Positions 49,643-59,495 of a DNA stretch of 64,000 nt are shown here, piece after piece. A program made the translations under genes and the position numbers. Positions within the stretch are counted from its first letter, which is position 1. The number at the start of each line of letters is the position of its first letter. This DNA is from a bacterium (GTDB lineage Bacteria > Elusimicrobiota > Elusimicrobia > UBA1565 > UBA9628), in assembly GCA_021822495.1 (NCBI GenBank), contig JAKAQO010000001.1:248001-312000 (forward strand), in the 5' to 3' direction. The notes below the pieces were generated by a model. That model searched no databases. It saw only the letters and a list, made by a program, of their open reading frames with translations, and had not been told where the DNA came from.

Positions 49643-52501
49643 ATGGACCGAATCATTATCCGAGGCGCAAGGCAGCACAACCTTAAAAACATTTCTCTCG
49701 AACTTCCAAAAAACAAGCTCGTCGTCATCACCGGGCTTTCGGGCTCAGGAAAGTCCTCTCTCGCTTTCGACACCCTCTACGCCGAGGGACAACGACGCTA
49801 TGTTGAAAGCCTTTCGGCTTATGCGAGGCAATTTCTGGAACTCATGGAGAAACCCGATGTGGATTTAATCGAGGGCTTGTCCCCGGCGATTGCCATCGAA
49901 CAAAGAAACCCGTCTCATAATCCGCGCTCGACCGTCGCGACCACGACCGAAATTTACGATTATCTGCGCCTGTTATTTGCCCGTATTGGACGCCCGCATT
50001 GCCCAAAATGCAAGCGTCCGGTTAAAAAACAATCTCCCCAAGCCATTACTCAGGAAACTCTAAATTTATTTCCCGGACAATCCGTCTCCATCTGGTCTCC
50101 CCTAGTCATGGGCCGTACCGGGACCTACGAGGAACTTTTCAATCGCCTGAAACGCTCGGGGTATGTCAAGGTCCGGATAGACGGAAAAATTTCGGAGCTC
50201 GATTCGACCCCCAAACTCAGTCGTTACGCCAAACACGTCATCGAACTGTTCATTGATACGGTTGACGCCGTTCAGGAAGAAAAAAACCGGCTTTTCGAAT
50301 CCCTAGAAACCGCGCTCAAAGAATCCCGGGGGCTGGTCCGAATCGAACCCTCAAAAAAAGCGGCTCAAGGGGTTTTAATGAGCGAACATAATGCCTGCCC
50401 GGAATGCGGGCTGAGTCTTCCGGAACTCGAACCGCGGCTCTTCTCCTTTAATTCTCCTTATGGGGCTTGTCCCTCTTGCGACGGAATTGGACAAAAAACG
50501 GAGGTTGACCCTGATTTAGTGATTCCCGATCCCTCTCTTTCCATTCAAGACGGCGCCATTGTCGCCTGGGATGACCCGGTCACCACCCGAACCAACCGCT
50601 GGAAAAAATCCTGGTCCGGGTATTATACGGAAATTCTGGAAACCATTTGCCGCCAACATGGAATTAACCCGAGAACGCCTTGGTCGGAACTTTCACAAAA
50701 ACACAAGGAAATCATTCTTTACGGCGGCGGACATTACCGGCCTCATTGGGCGAAAAACGATCAAGAGTATGAAGGGATTATTCCTAATCTTGAACGCCGG
50801 TATAAAGAAACCGAATCGGAATTTGTCAAAAGCGCCATAGTCGAGCGCTTCATGCGAAAAGGAGAATGCCCTGATTGCCATGGGGCCCGTCTTAAACCCG
50901 AAGCCCTGGCGGTTTTAGTCGGCGGCAAAAATATTCGCGAAGTCACCGCCCTTTCCATTTCCCAGGCTTACGCCTTCGTTCAGAATCTCGATTTAACCGC
51001 GACCGAAAAAACCATCGCCAAGATGATCCTTAAGGAAATACTCTCGCGGCTAGAATTTTTAACCAACGTCGGGCTCGATTATCTAACATTGGACCGCGCG
51101 TCTGAAACCTTGGCCGGAGGAGAAGCGCAGAGAATTCATCTAGCTACTCAAATTGGTTCGGGGCTCAGCGGAGTTCTCTATGTTCTTGACGAACCTTCCA
51201 TCGGCCTTCACCCGCGAGATAACACCCGGCTTCTCTCGACTTTAAAGCGCCTTCGCGACATTGGAAACACCTTGATCGTCGTCGAACATGACGAAGAAAC
51301 GATGCTTAACGCCGACTGGATCGTCGATCTCGGGCCGGGAGCGGGCATTCACGGAGGCCAAATTATCGCGCAAGGAACGCCTAAACAGATTTTGGCCTCG
51401 AAGACTTCTCTGACCGGGGCCTATCTGAGGGGAGACAAAAAACCTCTTCAAAAGCGCGCCTTGCGGCGTCCAAGCGCGAGACAATTTATATCCATCCTAG
51501 GCGCGAAACAATTTAATCTTAAGAATATCGACGTCAAAATTCCTCTCGGCCTTTTCGTCTCGGTGACAGGAGTCTCGGGATCGGGAAAGTCAACCTTGGT
51601 TCATGAAATTCTTTACAAAGCTCTCGCTCGAAAATTTTACGCCTCCAAGGACGCGCCGGGAGTCCACCGAAGCCTGACAGGAGTGGAAAACATAGACAAA
51701 GTGATTGTCGTCGATCAATCCCCCATCGGCCGAACTCCGCGCTCAAACCCGGCCACCTATACCGGACTTTGGTCTCCGATTCGGGAAATATTCTCTCAGT
51801 TGCCGCAGTCGCGGGCAAGGGGTTATAAACCGGGGCGTTTTTCTTTTAATGTGAAGGGCGGGCGATGCGAAAATTGTTCCGGAGACGGCTCCCTTCAAAT
51901 CTCGATGCAATTTTTGCCCGATGTTTACGTACCTTGCGAGGAATGTCGGGGAGCGCGCTTTAACGAGGAAACCCTTTCCATCCGCTATAAAGGAAAAAAT
52001 ATCGCCGAGGTCTTGGCCATGAGCGTTGAAGAAGCCCGAACGTTTTTTGAAAACCATCCCCTCTTGTCTCGAATCCTAAAAACCATCGAGGACGTGGGCC
52101 TTGGATACATCACGCTTGGGCAAGCCGCGACCACTCTCTCTGGAGGAGAAGCCCAGAGAGTCAAACTTGCCGCCGAACTGGGACGTCGAGACACCGGTAA
52201 AACCCTCTATATTTTGGATGAGCCCACAACCGGGCTTCATTTCGCCGACGTAGATAAACTCATCAACGTCCTTCACCGGCTTGTCGATCATGGAAACACG
52301 GTCCTGGTCATTGAGCATAATCTTGACGTGATTCGCAATTCCGACTGGATTATTGATTTGGGTCCGGAAGGGGGATCTGGAGGTGGACGTTTAATCGCGG
52401 AAGGAACGCCTCAAGACATCACCCAGAATTCTCATTCACACACCGGGCAATATCTTGAAATTAATCCAGCAACCTGTTACACTAATTCCAGGAGCTCCTA
52501 A
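49643..52501 (+). CDS. uvrA: Excinuclease ABC subunit A
   Basis: DNA damage recognition ATPase of nucleotide excision repair, 952 residues. Two ABC modules are complete: Walker [17 protein letters not shown] near 31 and [16 protein letters not shown] near 642, with signatures [16 protein letters not shown] and [16 protein letters not shown]. Zinc modules are visible as [18 protein letters not shown]...CPSC and CENCSGDG...CEECRG. Length and order are standard. uvrB and uvrC are not in the window. The downstream Pro-rich gene starts at the base after its stop. Confidence 0.98.
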   Translation: MDRIIIRGARQHNLKNISLELPKNKLVVITGLSGSGKSSLAFDTLYAEGQRRYVESLSAYARQFLELMEKPDVDLIEGLSPAIAIEQRNPSHNPRSTVATTTEIYDYLRLLFARIGRPHCPKCKRPVKKQSPQAITQETLNLFPGQSVSIWSPLVMGRTGTYEELFNRLKRSGYVKVRIDGKISELDSTPKLSRYAKHVIELFIDTVDAVQEEKNRLFESLETALKESRGLVRIEPSKKAAQGVLMSEHNACPECGLSLPELEPRLFSFNSPYGACPSCDGIGQKTEVDPDLVIPDPSLSIQDGAIVAWDDPVTTRTNRWKKSWSGYYTEILETICRQHGINPRTPWSELSQKHKEIILYGGGHYRPHWAKNDQEYEGIIPNLERRYKETESEFVKSAIVERFMRKGECPDCHGARLKPEALAVLVGGKNIREVTALSISQAYAFVQNLDLTATEKTIAKMILKEILSRLEFLTNVGLDYLTLDRASETLAGGEAQRIHLATQIGSGLSGVLYVLDEPSIGLHPRDNTRLLSTLKRLRDIGNTLIVVEHDEETMLNADWIVDLGPGAGIHGGQIIAQGTPKQILASKTSLTGAYLRGDKKPLQKRALRRPSARQFISILGAKQFNLKNIDVKIPLGLFVSVTGVSGSGKSTLVHEILYKALARKFYASKDAPGVHRSLTGVENIDKVIVVDQSPIGRTPRSNPATYTGLWSPIREIFSQLPQSRARGYKPGRFSFNVKGGRCENCSGDGSLQISMQFLPDVYVPCEECRGARFNEETLSIRYKGKNIAEVLAMSVEEARTFFENHPLLSRILKTIEDVGLGYITLGQAATTLSGGEAQRVKLAAELGRRDTGKTLYILDEPTTGLHFADVDKLINVLHRLVDHGNTVLVIEHNLDVIRNSDWIIDLGPEGGSGGGRLIAEGTPQDITQNSHSHTGQYLEINPATCYTNSRSS

Positions 52502-53152
52502 ATGAGCGGCGAAAAGAATTCTGAAGAAGAGTCAAAAGCGGAAGAACTCAATAAAAAAAATCGGTTTATTCTTATTGGCGGCATCGCTCTTTTGATTTTG
52601 CCTCTTTTAATTATTCTTATCTCAAAGCTCACGGCTCTTCATGGAACCCAAACATCCCAAATGAATGGGAGTATGTTTTACGCGCGCACGGTAAAAGTCG
52701 GAGACAAATTGACTCCCGCTCCAACCCCAGCGCCCTCCAATGTCGCCCCTAGCCTAACCCCTCCGGTCTCAAATCAAAGCTCGCTTAATCTGGTTGTCGG
52801 AGATAAAAGTCCGCAAGCCCCTCCACCGCCAAGGAGAAAAGTTAAAAAAGTATTCAAGAGAACCACTAAACCTAAATCCTTGGCTCAGGTAAGACCCCAC
52901 AAACCCGCAAAAACGGTTCAACCTTTTTCTGTTCCTCAGCTAAAACCCAGTCCGTTTGGAAACCCCGCGGCTCAAGGTGGAAGCCCTATTCCATCTGTCG
53001 GCGGAGGAGCCCAACCTCCTAACGCCGGGCAAATGATTCAAAACATTATGAAAGGTATGCCCCAAGGACAAAGCATCCCGCCAAACGTTCAGCAAATGAT
53101 TCAGCAGTCCGGCGGCGCGCCCGCCGTTCCGGCCCCAACGGGACAACAGTAA
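52502..53152 (+). CDS. Pro-rich single-pass membrane protein
   Basis: A 216-residue protein with an acidic cytoplasmic N-terminus, one membrane helix (about residues 22-42, FILIGGIALLILPLLIILIS) and a long Pro/Ala/Gln/Lys-rich exterior (TPAPTPAPSNVAPS, KSPQAPPPPRRKVKKVFKRT, later GGGAQPPNAGQMIQNIMKGM). The layout resembles TonB- or cell-wall-spanning linkers, but no TonB C-terminal domain is present. It begins at the base after the uvrA stop with AGGAG inside the end of uvrA. The last 52 bp overlap the convergent GT87 gene. Confidence 0.65.
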   Translation: MSGEKNSEEESKAEELNKKNRFILIGGIALLILPLLIILISKLTALHGTQTSQMNGSMFYARTVKVGDKLTPAPTPAPSNVAPSLTPPVSNQSSLNLVVGDKSPQAPPPPRRKVKKVFKRTTKPKSLAQVRPHKPAKTVQPFSVPQLKPSPFGNPAAQGGSPIPSVGGGAQPPNAGQMIQNIMKGMPQGQSIPPNVQQMIQQSGGAPAVPAPTGQQ

Positions 53153-54303
53153 TTAGGGTTTTTCAAACAAACCGTATAAGCCGCCCAAACCAGCAAAACG
53201 GCATAGAGGTTAAAGTAAGCCAAAAAGAACGCGGCCGGAATACCATGGAGGACCGCGCGCCTGTCTAAAAAGCAACAGATAAGAATTGGAACCTGCCAAG
53301 CCAACCTTATAGACTTAAGAATGTAAAGCGTGGGAATCAGCATGAGAATATAGCTGTAATTTTTAAAACGCGGCATGGACAAGGCGTAAAGCGCGCAAAA
53401 CCAAAATATAACCTTAAGCGGCATCGCGGGATCCGCCGCCCAATATGGGCGTATTTTTTTAACATAGGTCCAAAGGCTCAAGCCTCCCAAAATCCCGATG
53501 AAACCGGAAGTCAGAACCGTCGCGAAAGTCGCCGCACGCGCAAGGTTTCCGGGCCACTCAAGTTGGGAGAGCTGAACAAAGAACGCGAAGGAGGATGGAT
53601 TGATAGCTCCGACCTCATACCACCAACTCCCCTGGCCGGCGCGCAAGATTTTGAAGAAAGAATCCATCAAATGAGGGTAGAAAATAAAATTAAGACCAAA
53701 AATCGCCATGAAAGAGACCAGGGAAACAAAAAAGGCGCTCCAACGCGGTTTTTTCCATACCAGAAGCAATGCGAGGAAAATAAGCGGAGTCAGTTTTGCC
53801 TGCGCCGCCAAGGCGACGCATAATCCAAATAAAAATGGCCGATCCGCCAAAAGAAACGCAAATCCAGACCATAAAAAAAGTTGCTCAAACCCTGAGATAT
53901 TTCCCGCTCCAATATCAATCAAGAACGGGTTTCCGTAGGCCAACGCGAAGAAAATTAGTTCAAAAACGCTGAAAGATATATTAAAAAAATAACGTTTCCA
54001 TAAGAGGATAAGGCCCGCGACGACTGACAATTTGAGAAACACCCATAAATATTGAGCGGTCACTGGAGAAAACGCCAAAAGCGGAGCCCCCAGAGTTTTT
54101 AAGACGATCGGAGAGTAAAGGCAAGGCATTTGCGAGGAGGCGTCGTAGGGATTGCCCCCGCGAGCTAAAATTTGTTCACAGGAAAAATAAAGTTTAAAAT
54201 CTCCCTGATGAAATGTCGGCGGGTAAAAAGACTTCCAGGTTTCAAAAAGAAGCAGAGCAATCAAGGAAGCCTTAATTGCTCTGGCGATTATCTTTTTGTC
54301 CAA
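53101..54303 (-). CDS. GT87-family membrane mannosyltransferase-like protein
   Basis: A polytopic membrane protein of about 400 residues, GT87/DUF2029 type: polyprenyl-phosphate-sugar-dependent glycosyltransferases. The first luminal loop has FHQGDFKLYFSCEQILARGG then NPYDASSQMPCLYSPIVL, the family's acidic DxxxY and NPY motif. About ten helices follow, ending with the typical RFKNYSYILMLIPTLYIL near 335. I start at TTG 54303, just after the sucD stop; a TTG at 54348 inside sucD is also in frame. It extends a glycolipid or protein glycan on the outer side of the membrane. Confidence 0.8.
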   Translation of the reverse strand: MDKKIIARAIKASLIALLLFETWKSFYPPTFHQGDFKLYFSCEQILARGGNPYDASSQMPCLYSPIVLKTLGAPLLAFSPVTAQYLWVFLKLSVVAGLILLWKRYFFNISFSVFELIFFALAYGNPFLIDIGAGNISGFEQLFLWSGFAFLLADRPFLFGLCVALAAQAKLTPLIFLALLLVWKKPRWSAFFVSLVSFMAIFGLNFIFYPHLMDSFFKILRAGQGSWWYEVGAINPSSFAFFVQLSQLEWPGNLARAATFATVLTSGFIGILGGLSLWTYVKKIRPYWAADPAMPLKVIFWFCALYALSMPRFKNYSYILMLIPTLYILKSIRLAWQVPILICCFLDRRAVLHGIPAAFFLAYFNLYAVLLVWAAYTVCLKNPNYCCPVGAGTAGAPPDC

Positions 54304-54304
54304 C

Positions 54305-55192
54305 CTAAACCGCGACGGGCTTGAAATTTTTAGCGACGGTTGCGCCAATTTCGCTTAAATTCTCGATGACAATTGCGCCCGCGTTTTTCAAGGCCTCGAT
54401 TTTAGAGGCATGGGTGCCGGAAGAACCCTCCACAATGGCCCCGGCATGCCCCATTCGCCGTCCCGGAGGCGCGCTTTTTCCGGCAATGAAAATAAAGAGA
54501 GGCTTTTTCATATGAGCTTTGTAAAAAGCCGCCGCGTCTTCTTCGGCGGACCCGCCGATTTCCCCGATCATGACAATGGCTTCCGTTTTTGGATCACGCT
54601 CGAATAAATCTAAAATATCCACGAAATTCGACCCTGGGATCGGATCGCCTCCGATACCGACGACGGTTGATTGCCCCAATCCTTTTTGAGTGAGTTGGTG
54701 CACCGCTTCGTAAGTCAAGGTTCCCGAACGGGAGATAATTCCAATGGGCCCTTTTTTATGAATATAGCCCGGCATGATGCCCGCCTTGGATTCTTCCGGC
54801 GTAATGACCCCGGGACAATTAGGGCCGATAAGTCTCGCCTGAGGAGCGTAAATTTTTAAGAATTGTTTGGCTTTTGCCATATCTAAAACGGGAATTCCCT
54901 CAGTAATACAGATAATGAGGGAAATGCCGGCTTTTCCCGCCTCCATGACGGAATCAGCGGCGGCGGGCGCGGGAACAAAAATCAGAGAGACGTTCGCTCC
55001 GGTTTTTTTCACCGCTTCTTCAACCGTATTGAAAACCGGACGGTCCAAATGGGTCGTCCCGCCACGACCAGGAGTGACTCCGCCCACTATTTGAGAGCCG
55101 TATTCCAGACATTTTTGCGCGTGAAAAGAGCCCGCCGATCCGGTAAAACCTTGAACGATGATGCGCGAATCCTTATTTAATAAAATACTCAT
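54305..55192 (-). CDS. sucD: Succinyl-CoA synthetase alpha subunit
   Basis: Alpha subunit of succinate-CoA ligase, 295 residues. The phosphohistidine is His249 in [18 protein letters not shown]. The CoA-binding N-terminus has [14 protein letters not shown] and the middle [20 protein letters not shown]. With SucC it converts succinyl-CoA to succinate and makes ATP or GTP. It lies 67 bp after sucC with its own AGGAG. The arrangement korA-korB-sucC-sucD gives a complete path from 2-oxoglutarate to succinate with substrate-level phosphorylation. Confidence 0.97.
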   Translation of the reverse strand: MSILLNKDSRIIVQGFTGSAGSFHAQKCLEYGSQIVGGVTPGRGGTTHLDRPVFNTVEEAVKKTGANVSLIFVPAPAAADSVMEAGKAGISLIICITEGIPVLDMAKAKQFLKIYAPQARLIGPNCPGVITPEESKAGIMPGYIHKKGPIGIISRSGTLTYEAVHQLTQKGLGQSTVVGIGGDPIPGSNFVDILDLFERDPKTEAIVMIGEIGGSAEEDAAAFYKAHMKKPLFIFIAGKSAPPGRRMGHAGAIVEGSSGTHASKIEALKNAGAIVIENLSEIGATVAKNFKPVAV

Positions 55193-55259
55193 TAGTCCTT
55201 CTCCTCACAAGATTTTAAGGACGGGACAATGCCCTCCTTGTATTTCATAGAAATGGGCA

Positions 55260-56426
55260 TTAGATTTTTCCTGCCGCGGCTTGGACGCTTTTCTGCGCGG
55301 CATCCCAGAGACTAGAGGCCGTCATTAAGCGAGTTCCCGAACGGTCCAAAATTTCCCGGCCCTTATCGGAATTAGTTCCCTCCAGACGAACCACCAAGGG
55401 AACTTTCAGCTTCATTTTTTTAAGCGCGGCCAAGATGCCTTCGGCGATCATATCGCAACGCACAATGCCGCCAAAGATATTGACCAGGATCGTTTTAACC
55501 TTCGGGTCCTTGAGAATAATTTTAAAAGCCCGCTCGACCCGCTCTTGATTGGCGGCGCCCCCCACGTCCAAGAAATTCGCCGGACTGCCCCCGGCCAAGG
55601 CGATGGTGTCCATCGTCCCCATGGCAAGCCCCGCGCCATTGACCATGCAACCGATATTCCCGTCCAAACCGACATAGGAAATATCATGTTTTTTGGCTTC
55701 TTTTTCCGCAGGAGAGGATTCAATGTCGTCTCTTGAGGCAAAATCCTCGTGACGAAACAAAGCGTTGTCGTCGGTCACGATTTTAGCGTCCAAAGCCACA
55801 AATCCCTTCGGAGTCAAAACCAACGGGTTGACCTCGAGTAAACTCATGTCTTTATTGATGAAAAGTTTGACCAAGGCCGTCGCCACTTTCGTAAAAGAGG
55901 AAATATACTCCGCTGGAATTCCCAATTCAAAAGCCAAGGCCCGCGCCGCGAAAGGCAAAAGCCCAAACACCGGATCAACGGGCTTTTTGATAATCGCTTC
56001 CGGATGGTCTTCGGCCAGGGTCTCAATTTCCATTCCGCCTTGAGAAGAAGCGATTAAAACGGGAGAACCGATTTTTCTGTCAATGGCAACAGAAAAATAA
56101 AATTCTTTTTCTATTTTAACGCCTTGTTCGATCAAAACCTGATCGACCTTGAGCGTTTGGCCATGGGTTTGATGCGTCGCCATTTTCATTCCCACCATCG
56201 CCTTGGCAAAAGCTCGGGCTTCTACCGGGGTTTTCGCGAGTTTAACGCCGCCGGCTTTCCCGCGGCCGCCGGCTAAAACCTGGGCCTTCAAAACCCACGG
56301 CCCCTTCTTAAGACGTTTGAGAATGGAATTAATTTGCGCCGGCTTATCAATGACGCCTCCAAACTCCGGGAGCGGAACCTGAACCTCTCTCAAAATATTT
56401 TTTCCTTCGTATTCCAATAATTTCAT
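55260..56426 (-). CDS. sucC: Succinyl-CoA synthetase beta subunit
   Basis: Beta subunit with an ATP-grasp domain, 388 residues. It has VLKAQVLAGGRGKAGGVKLA near 46, the metal-binding SLLEVNPLVLTPKG near 200 and NGAGLAMGTMDTIALAGGSP near 262, followed by TILVNIFGGIVRCD. Nucleotide preference cannot be read reliably. It begins 16 bp after korB in the same operon. Confidence 0.97.
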   Translation of the reverse strand: MKLLEYEGKNILREVQVPLPEFGGVIDKPAQINSILKRLKKGPWVLKAQVLAGGRGKAGGVKLAKTPVEARAFAKAMVGMKMATHQTHGQTLKVDQVLIEQGVKIEKEFYFSVAIDRKIGSPVLIASSQGGMEIETLAEDHPEAIIKKPVDPVFGLLPFAARALAFELGIPAEYISSFTKVATALVKLFINKDMSLLEVNPLVLTPKGFVALDAKIVTDDNALFRHEDFASRDDIESSPAEKEAKKHDISYVGLDGNIGCMVNGAGLAMGTMDTIALAGGSPANFLDVGGAANQERVERAFKIILKDPKVKTILVNIFGGIVRCDMIAEGILAALKKMKLKVPLVVRLEGTNSDKGREILDRSGTRLMTASSLWDAAQKSVQAAAGKI

Positions 56427-56442
56427 GGTTTCCTCTTTCTCT

Positions 56443-57480
56443 CTATGCCGCCACGGTCCACGTCTCGGACCCTTTAAGCAACTTTTCTAAATCTACGGAA
56501 GACGATTTTTTCGCCTCGGAAATTTGGCCCTCCATCATCTCATGAAGAACAGGCCGAGAAACATTGCGAAACACTCCTTGGGGAACCGGGAAATTCGGCC
56601 GTTCCATGTGAGACAACAGATAGGCCAAGGGAGCCGAGGTCTCATCATGGACCAAAATATCGGCGGGTATTTTGCCCGGCTCAAATTCGACCACCTCCAG
56701 ATTCCAATTCTTAAGCCGAATGCCTTTGTTTTTGTTTTTTCCAAACACCAAGGGCTTCCCGTGCTCTAAAACCAAATTCGTCTCGCTTTGAAGACTTTTA
56801 TCCGAGACTTCCGCCCACGCCCCGTCATTAAAGACGATGCAGTTCTGGAGAATCTCAATTAAGGCGGAACCCTTATGCTTGGCGGCCTTATCTAAAACCA
56901 AAGACAAGGCATTAAGATCCGTATCCACGGCCCGCGCCACAAACGTGGCTTCAGAGGCAAGGGCGACCGCAATCGGGTTCAGCGGATAATCAATCGAACC
57001 GTAAGGAGTTGATTTCGTCTTTTTCCCAATTTCAGAAGTCGGAGACAATTGCCCCTTGGTCAAGCCGTAAATGCGGTTGTTAAACAGGAGAATTTTAATA
57101 TCGGCGTTGCGTCTTAGGGCATGAATGAGATGGTTTCCCCCAATCGAAAGTCCGTCGCCATCGCCGGTGACGACCCAAACCATAAGGTCAGGCCGAGCGC
57201 ATTTAAGCCCGGTCGCCAAGGTTGGCGCGCGTCCGTGTATTGAATGAAATCCATAGGTGTTCATGTAATAAGGAAACCGGGACGAACACCCAATTCCCGA
57301 AACAAAGACGATTTTCTCGCGCGGAATGCCCAAGCTTGGCATGAGTTTTTGAACCGTGGCCAAAATAGCGAAGTCTCCGCAGCCGGGACACCAACGCACC
57401 ATCTGATCGGAAACAAAGTCCTTGCGGGATAAAACCGGTCCCGAAGCCGGAAGATTTTCAATTTCCTTTTCGTTTTCCAT
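56443..57480 (-). CDS. korB: 2-oxoacid:ferredoxin oxidoreductase beta subunit
   Basis: Thiamine-diphosphate and iron-sulfur subunit of a 2-oxoglutarate-type ferredoxin oxidoreductase, 345 residues. It has MVRWCPGCGDFAILATVQ near 28, GRAPTLATGLKCARPDLMVW then VVTGDGDGLSIGGNHLIHAL with the TPP motif GDGD, and NNRIYGLTKGQLSPTSEIGK. The next gene pair, sucCD, suggests 2-oxoglutarate as substrate, since its product succinyl-CoA feeds directly on. Electrons pass to ferredoxin, consistent with anaerobic metabolism. Confidence 0.95.
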   Translation of the reverse strand: MENEKEIENLPASGPVLSRKDFVSDQMVRWCPGCGDFAILATVQKLMPSLGIPREKIVFVSGIGCSSRFPYYMNTYGFHSIHGRAPTLATGLKCARPDLMVWVVTGDGDGLSIGGNHLIHALRRNADIKILLFNNRIYGLTKGQLSPTSEIGKKTKSTPYGSIDYPLNPIAVALASEATFVARAVDTDLNALSLVLDKAAKHKGSALIEILQNCIVFNDGAWAEVSDKSLQSETNLVLEHGKPLVFGKNKNKGIRLKNWNLEVVEFEPGKIPADILVHDETSAPLAYLLSHMERPNFPVPQGVFRNVSRPVLHEMMEGQISEAKKSSSVDLEKLLKGSETWTVAA

Positions 57481-59349
57481 TTATGATCCCCTTAAAACGC
57501 TCTCGACAAAGTTTTCGATTTCCGCGATTTTAAACGGTTGCCCTTTAACCTTATTCAACCCAATCGCCGGAATAGCGAATTTAGCGCGAATGACCTTGAG
57601 AAGTTGCCCCAAATTCATCTCCGCGACTACAATTTTTTCAAAACCCGCCAGCAAATCTCCCAAATCAGAGGGAAGCGGATTTAGATAGCGTAAATGAATC
57701 GCCGACACCGGTTCTTTTCTCGCCTGTAAATTCTTAACGGCCGCGGAAATAGCGCCGTAAGTGCTTCCCCATCCAATGACCAGAACTTTTCCCTTAGGGG
57801 AACCGAGAACCTGGGTCGGAGGAATTTCCTGGCTGATTTTATTTACCTTGGCCGCCCGCAAACGAACCATCTTCTCGTGGTTCTCCGGATCATAACTGAC
57901 ATTGCCGGTCACTTCTTGTTTTTCAATTCCCCCGATTCGATGCTCATAACCCGCAAGGCCTGGAGCGGCCCAAGGGCGAGCCAAGGTTTTCTCATCTCTG
58001 AGATAAGGTTTAAATTGGTCCTTGGCCGGAAGAGACGCCATCACGAATTTTTTGATATCGGAGACGCTCGGGATTTTCCACGGCTCGGAACCGTTGGCAA
58101 GATATCCATCCGTTAAAAGAAAGACGGGGGTCATATATTTAATGGCGATGCGACAAGCCTCTATGGTCGCGTCAAAACAGTCCGAGGGGGTTGAAGCCGC
58201 AATGACCGGGACCGGGCTTTCGCCGTTTCGGCCGTAAAGGCACTGCAAAAGATCCGCCTGTTCGGTCTTGGTTGGAAGGCCGGTCGAGGGACCGCCGCGC
58301 TGAACGTCTAAAATCACAACCGGAAGTTCCGTCATGACCGCCAGCCCAATCGCCTCGGATTTAAGAGCGACTCCCGGGCCGCTGGTTCCCGTCACCGCCA
58401 AGCGCCCACCGAAGGACGCGCCAATGGCGGAGCCGATAGCGGCAATCTCATCTTCCGCCTGAAAGGTTTTAACTCCAAAAGCCTTGTGCTTGGAAAGTTC
58501 ATGTAGAACGTCGGAAGCCGGGGTAATCGGATAAGAACCGTACCACAATTCCAATCCCGAAGCCTGGGATGCCGCGATAAAACCCAAGGCCGTCGCCTCA
58601 TTTCCAGTAATGTTGCGATAAAGCCCCGGAGCCAAGGACGCTTTTCTCACTCGGTAGTGGAACCCAAATATCTCGGCTGTCTCGGCATAGGAGTTTCCAG
58701 CGAGAAGGGCTTTTTTATTCGCTTCCACTAATAAAGGAACCTTTTTAAATTTAGATTCAATCCACTTTAGCGTCCCTTCCATCGGGCGATCGTAAAGCCA
58801 ATACATCATTCCCAGGGCAAAAAAGTTTTTGCAGCGCTCCACCTGAACCTTGGTTAAGGCCAGACCGCTTAAGGCGTTTCCGGTCATCCTGGATAAGTCA
58901 ACCTTAATTACGCGAAAATCCGATAAGGAACCGTCTTCAAGAGGGTTTTTCTCGTAGCTAACCTTCGTTAAATTCTGCGCGGTAAAGGAATCCACGTTCG
59001 CAATCAAAATTCCGCCCTTTTTCAGATCTTTGACGTTCGCTTTCAAAGCGGCCGGGTTCATCGCCACCAAAACGTCGGGGGCATCCCCGGGGGTCAACAC
59101 TTCTCTGGAACTAAAATGAATCTGATATCCCGAAACGCCCGGGAGCGTTCCAACAGGAGCGCGAATTTCCGCGGGATAATCCGGCAAGGTCGATAAATCG
59201 TTTCCCGCGAGAGCGGTTGAGGTCGTAAATTGCATACCCGTCAATTGAATTCCATCCCCTGAATCGCCCGCAAAGCGAATCGTCACCGATTCGAGTTCCT
59301 CCACGGGGCTGGTCTGGGTTTGGGGCGCGTCTTTAGATTGAATGGTCAT
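57481..59349 (-). CDS. korA: 2-oxoacid:ferredoxin oxidoreductase alpha subunit (gamma-alpha fusion)
   Basis: First gene of the kor-suc operon, 622 residues. The N-terminal 190 residues are the gamma domain (TIRFAGDSGDGIQLTGMQF, then APVGTLPGVSGYQIHFSSRE), fused to the alpha (pyrimidine-binding) domain. The latter contains GNEATALGFIAASQASGLEL, YGSYPITPASDVLHELSKH and VLDVQRGGPSTGLPTKTEQA. The gamma-alpha fusion is the common two-subunit form. The YPITP motif is typical. The gene abuts korB. Confidence 0.95.
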   Translation of the reverse strand: MTIQSKDAPQTQTSPVEELESVTIRFAGDSGDGIQLTGMQFTTSTALAGNDLSTLPDYPAEIRAPVGTLPGVSGYQIHFSSREVLTPGDAPDVLVAMNPAALKANVKDLKKGGILIANVDSFTAQNLTKVSYEKNPLEDGSLSDFRVIKVDLSRMTGNALSGLALTKVQVERCKNFFALGMMYWLYDRPMEGTLKWIESKFKKVPLLVEANKKALLAGNSYAETAEIFGFHYRVRKASLAPGLYRNITGNEATALGFIAASQASGLELWYGSYPITPASDVLHELSKHKAFGVKTFQAEDEIAAIGSAIGASFGGRLAVTGTSGPGVALKSEAIGLAVMTELPVVILDVQRGGPSTGLPTKTEQADLLQCLYGRNGESPVPVIAASTPSDCFDATIEACRIAIKYMTPVFLLTDGYLANGSEPWKIPSVSDIKKFVMASLPAKDQFKPYLRDEKTLARPWAAPGLAGYEHRIGGIEKQEVTGNVSYDPENHEKMVRLRAAKVNKISQEIPPTQVLGSPKGKVLVIGWGSTYGAISAAVKNLQARKEPVSAIHLRYLNPLPSDLGDLLAGFEKIVVAEMNLGQLLKVIRAKFAIPAIGLNKVKGQPFKIAEIENFVESVLRGS

Positions 59350-59422
59350 TGAAATTCACCTATCTTTATAAATGTCAGTCTTTATCCATACTATAACTCT
59401 TTTTCCCGCCACTTTGAAATAT

Positions 59423-59489
59423 TAGGTCCTTTGCCGGAGTCCGTCTGGGCCTTTAGGCCCATACACAAAGGCCCCGGGAATGTTACAAC
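59423..59489 (+). promoter_or_regulatory. Tandem TAGG-element promoter, copy 5
   Basis: TAGGTCCTTTGCCGGA at 59423 and TGGGCCTTTAGGCCCA at 59446 start 23 bp apart; the second is a perfect palindromic hairpin. The -10-like TACAAC (59484-59489, in TGTTACAAC) starts 38 bp after the second block and 12 bp before the ATG at 59496. The -10 is the weakest of the five, which would make an activator more necessary. The region is divergent with korA. Confidence 0.75.
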
Positions 59490-59495
59490 AACTTT

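Noticed and set aside
55193-55259. GGGCATTGTCCCGTCC in the sucC-sucD gap as another GGGGAC palindrome
   Set aside because: The central symmetry is lost and the flanking A/T runs are missing; similarity is probably chance.
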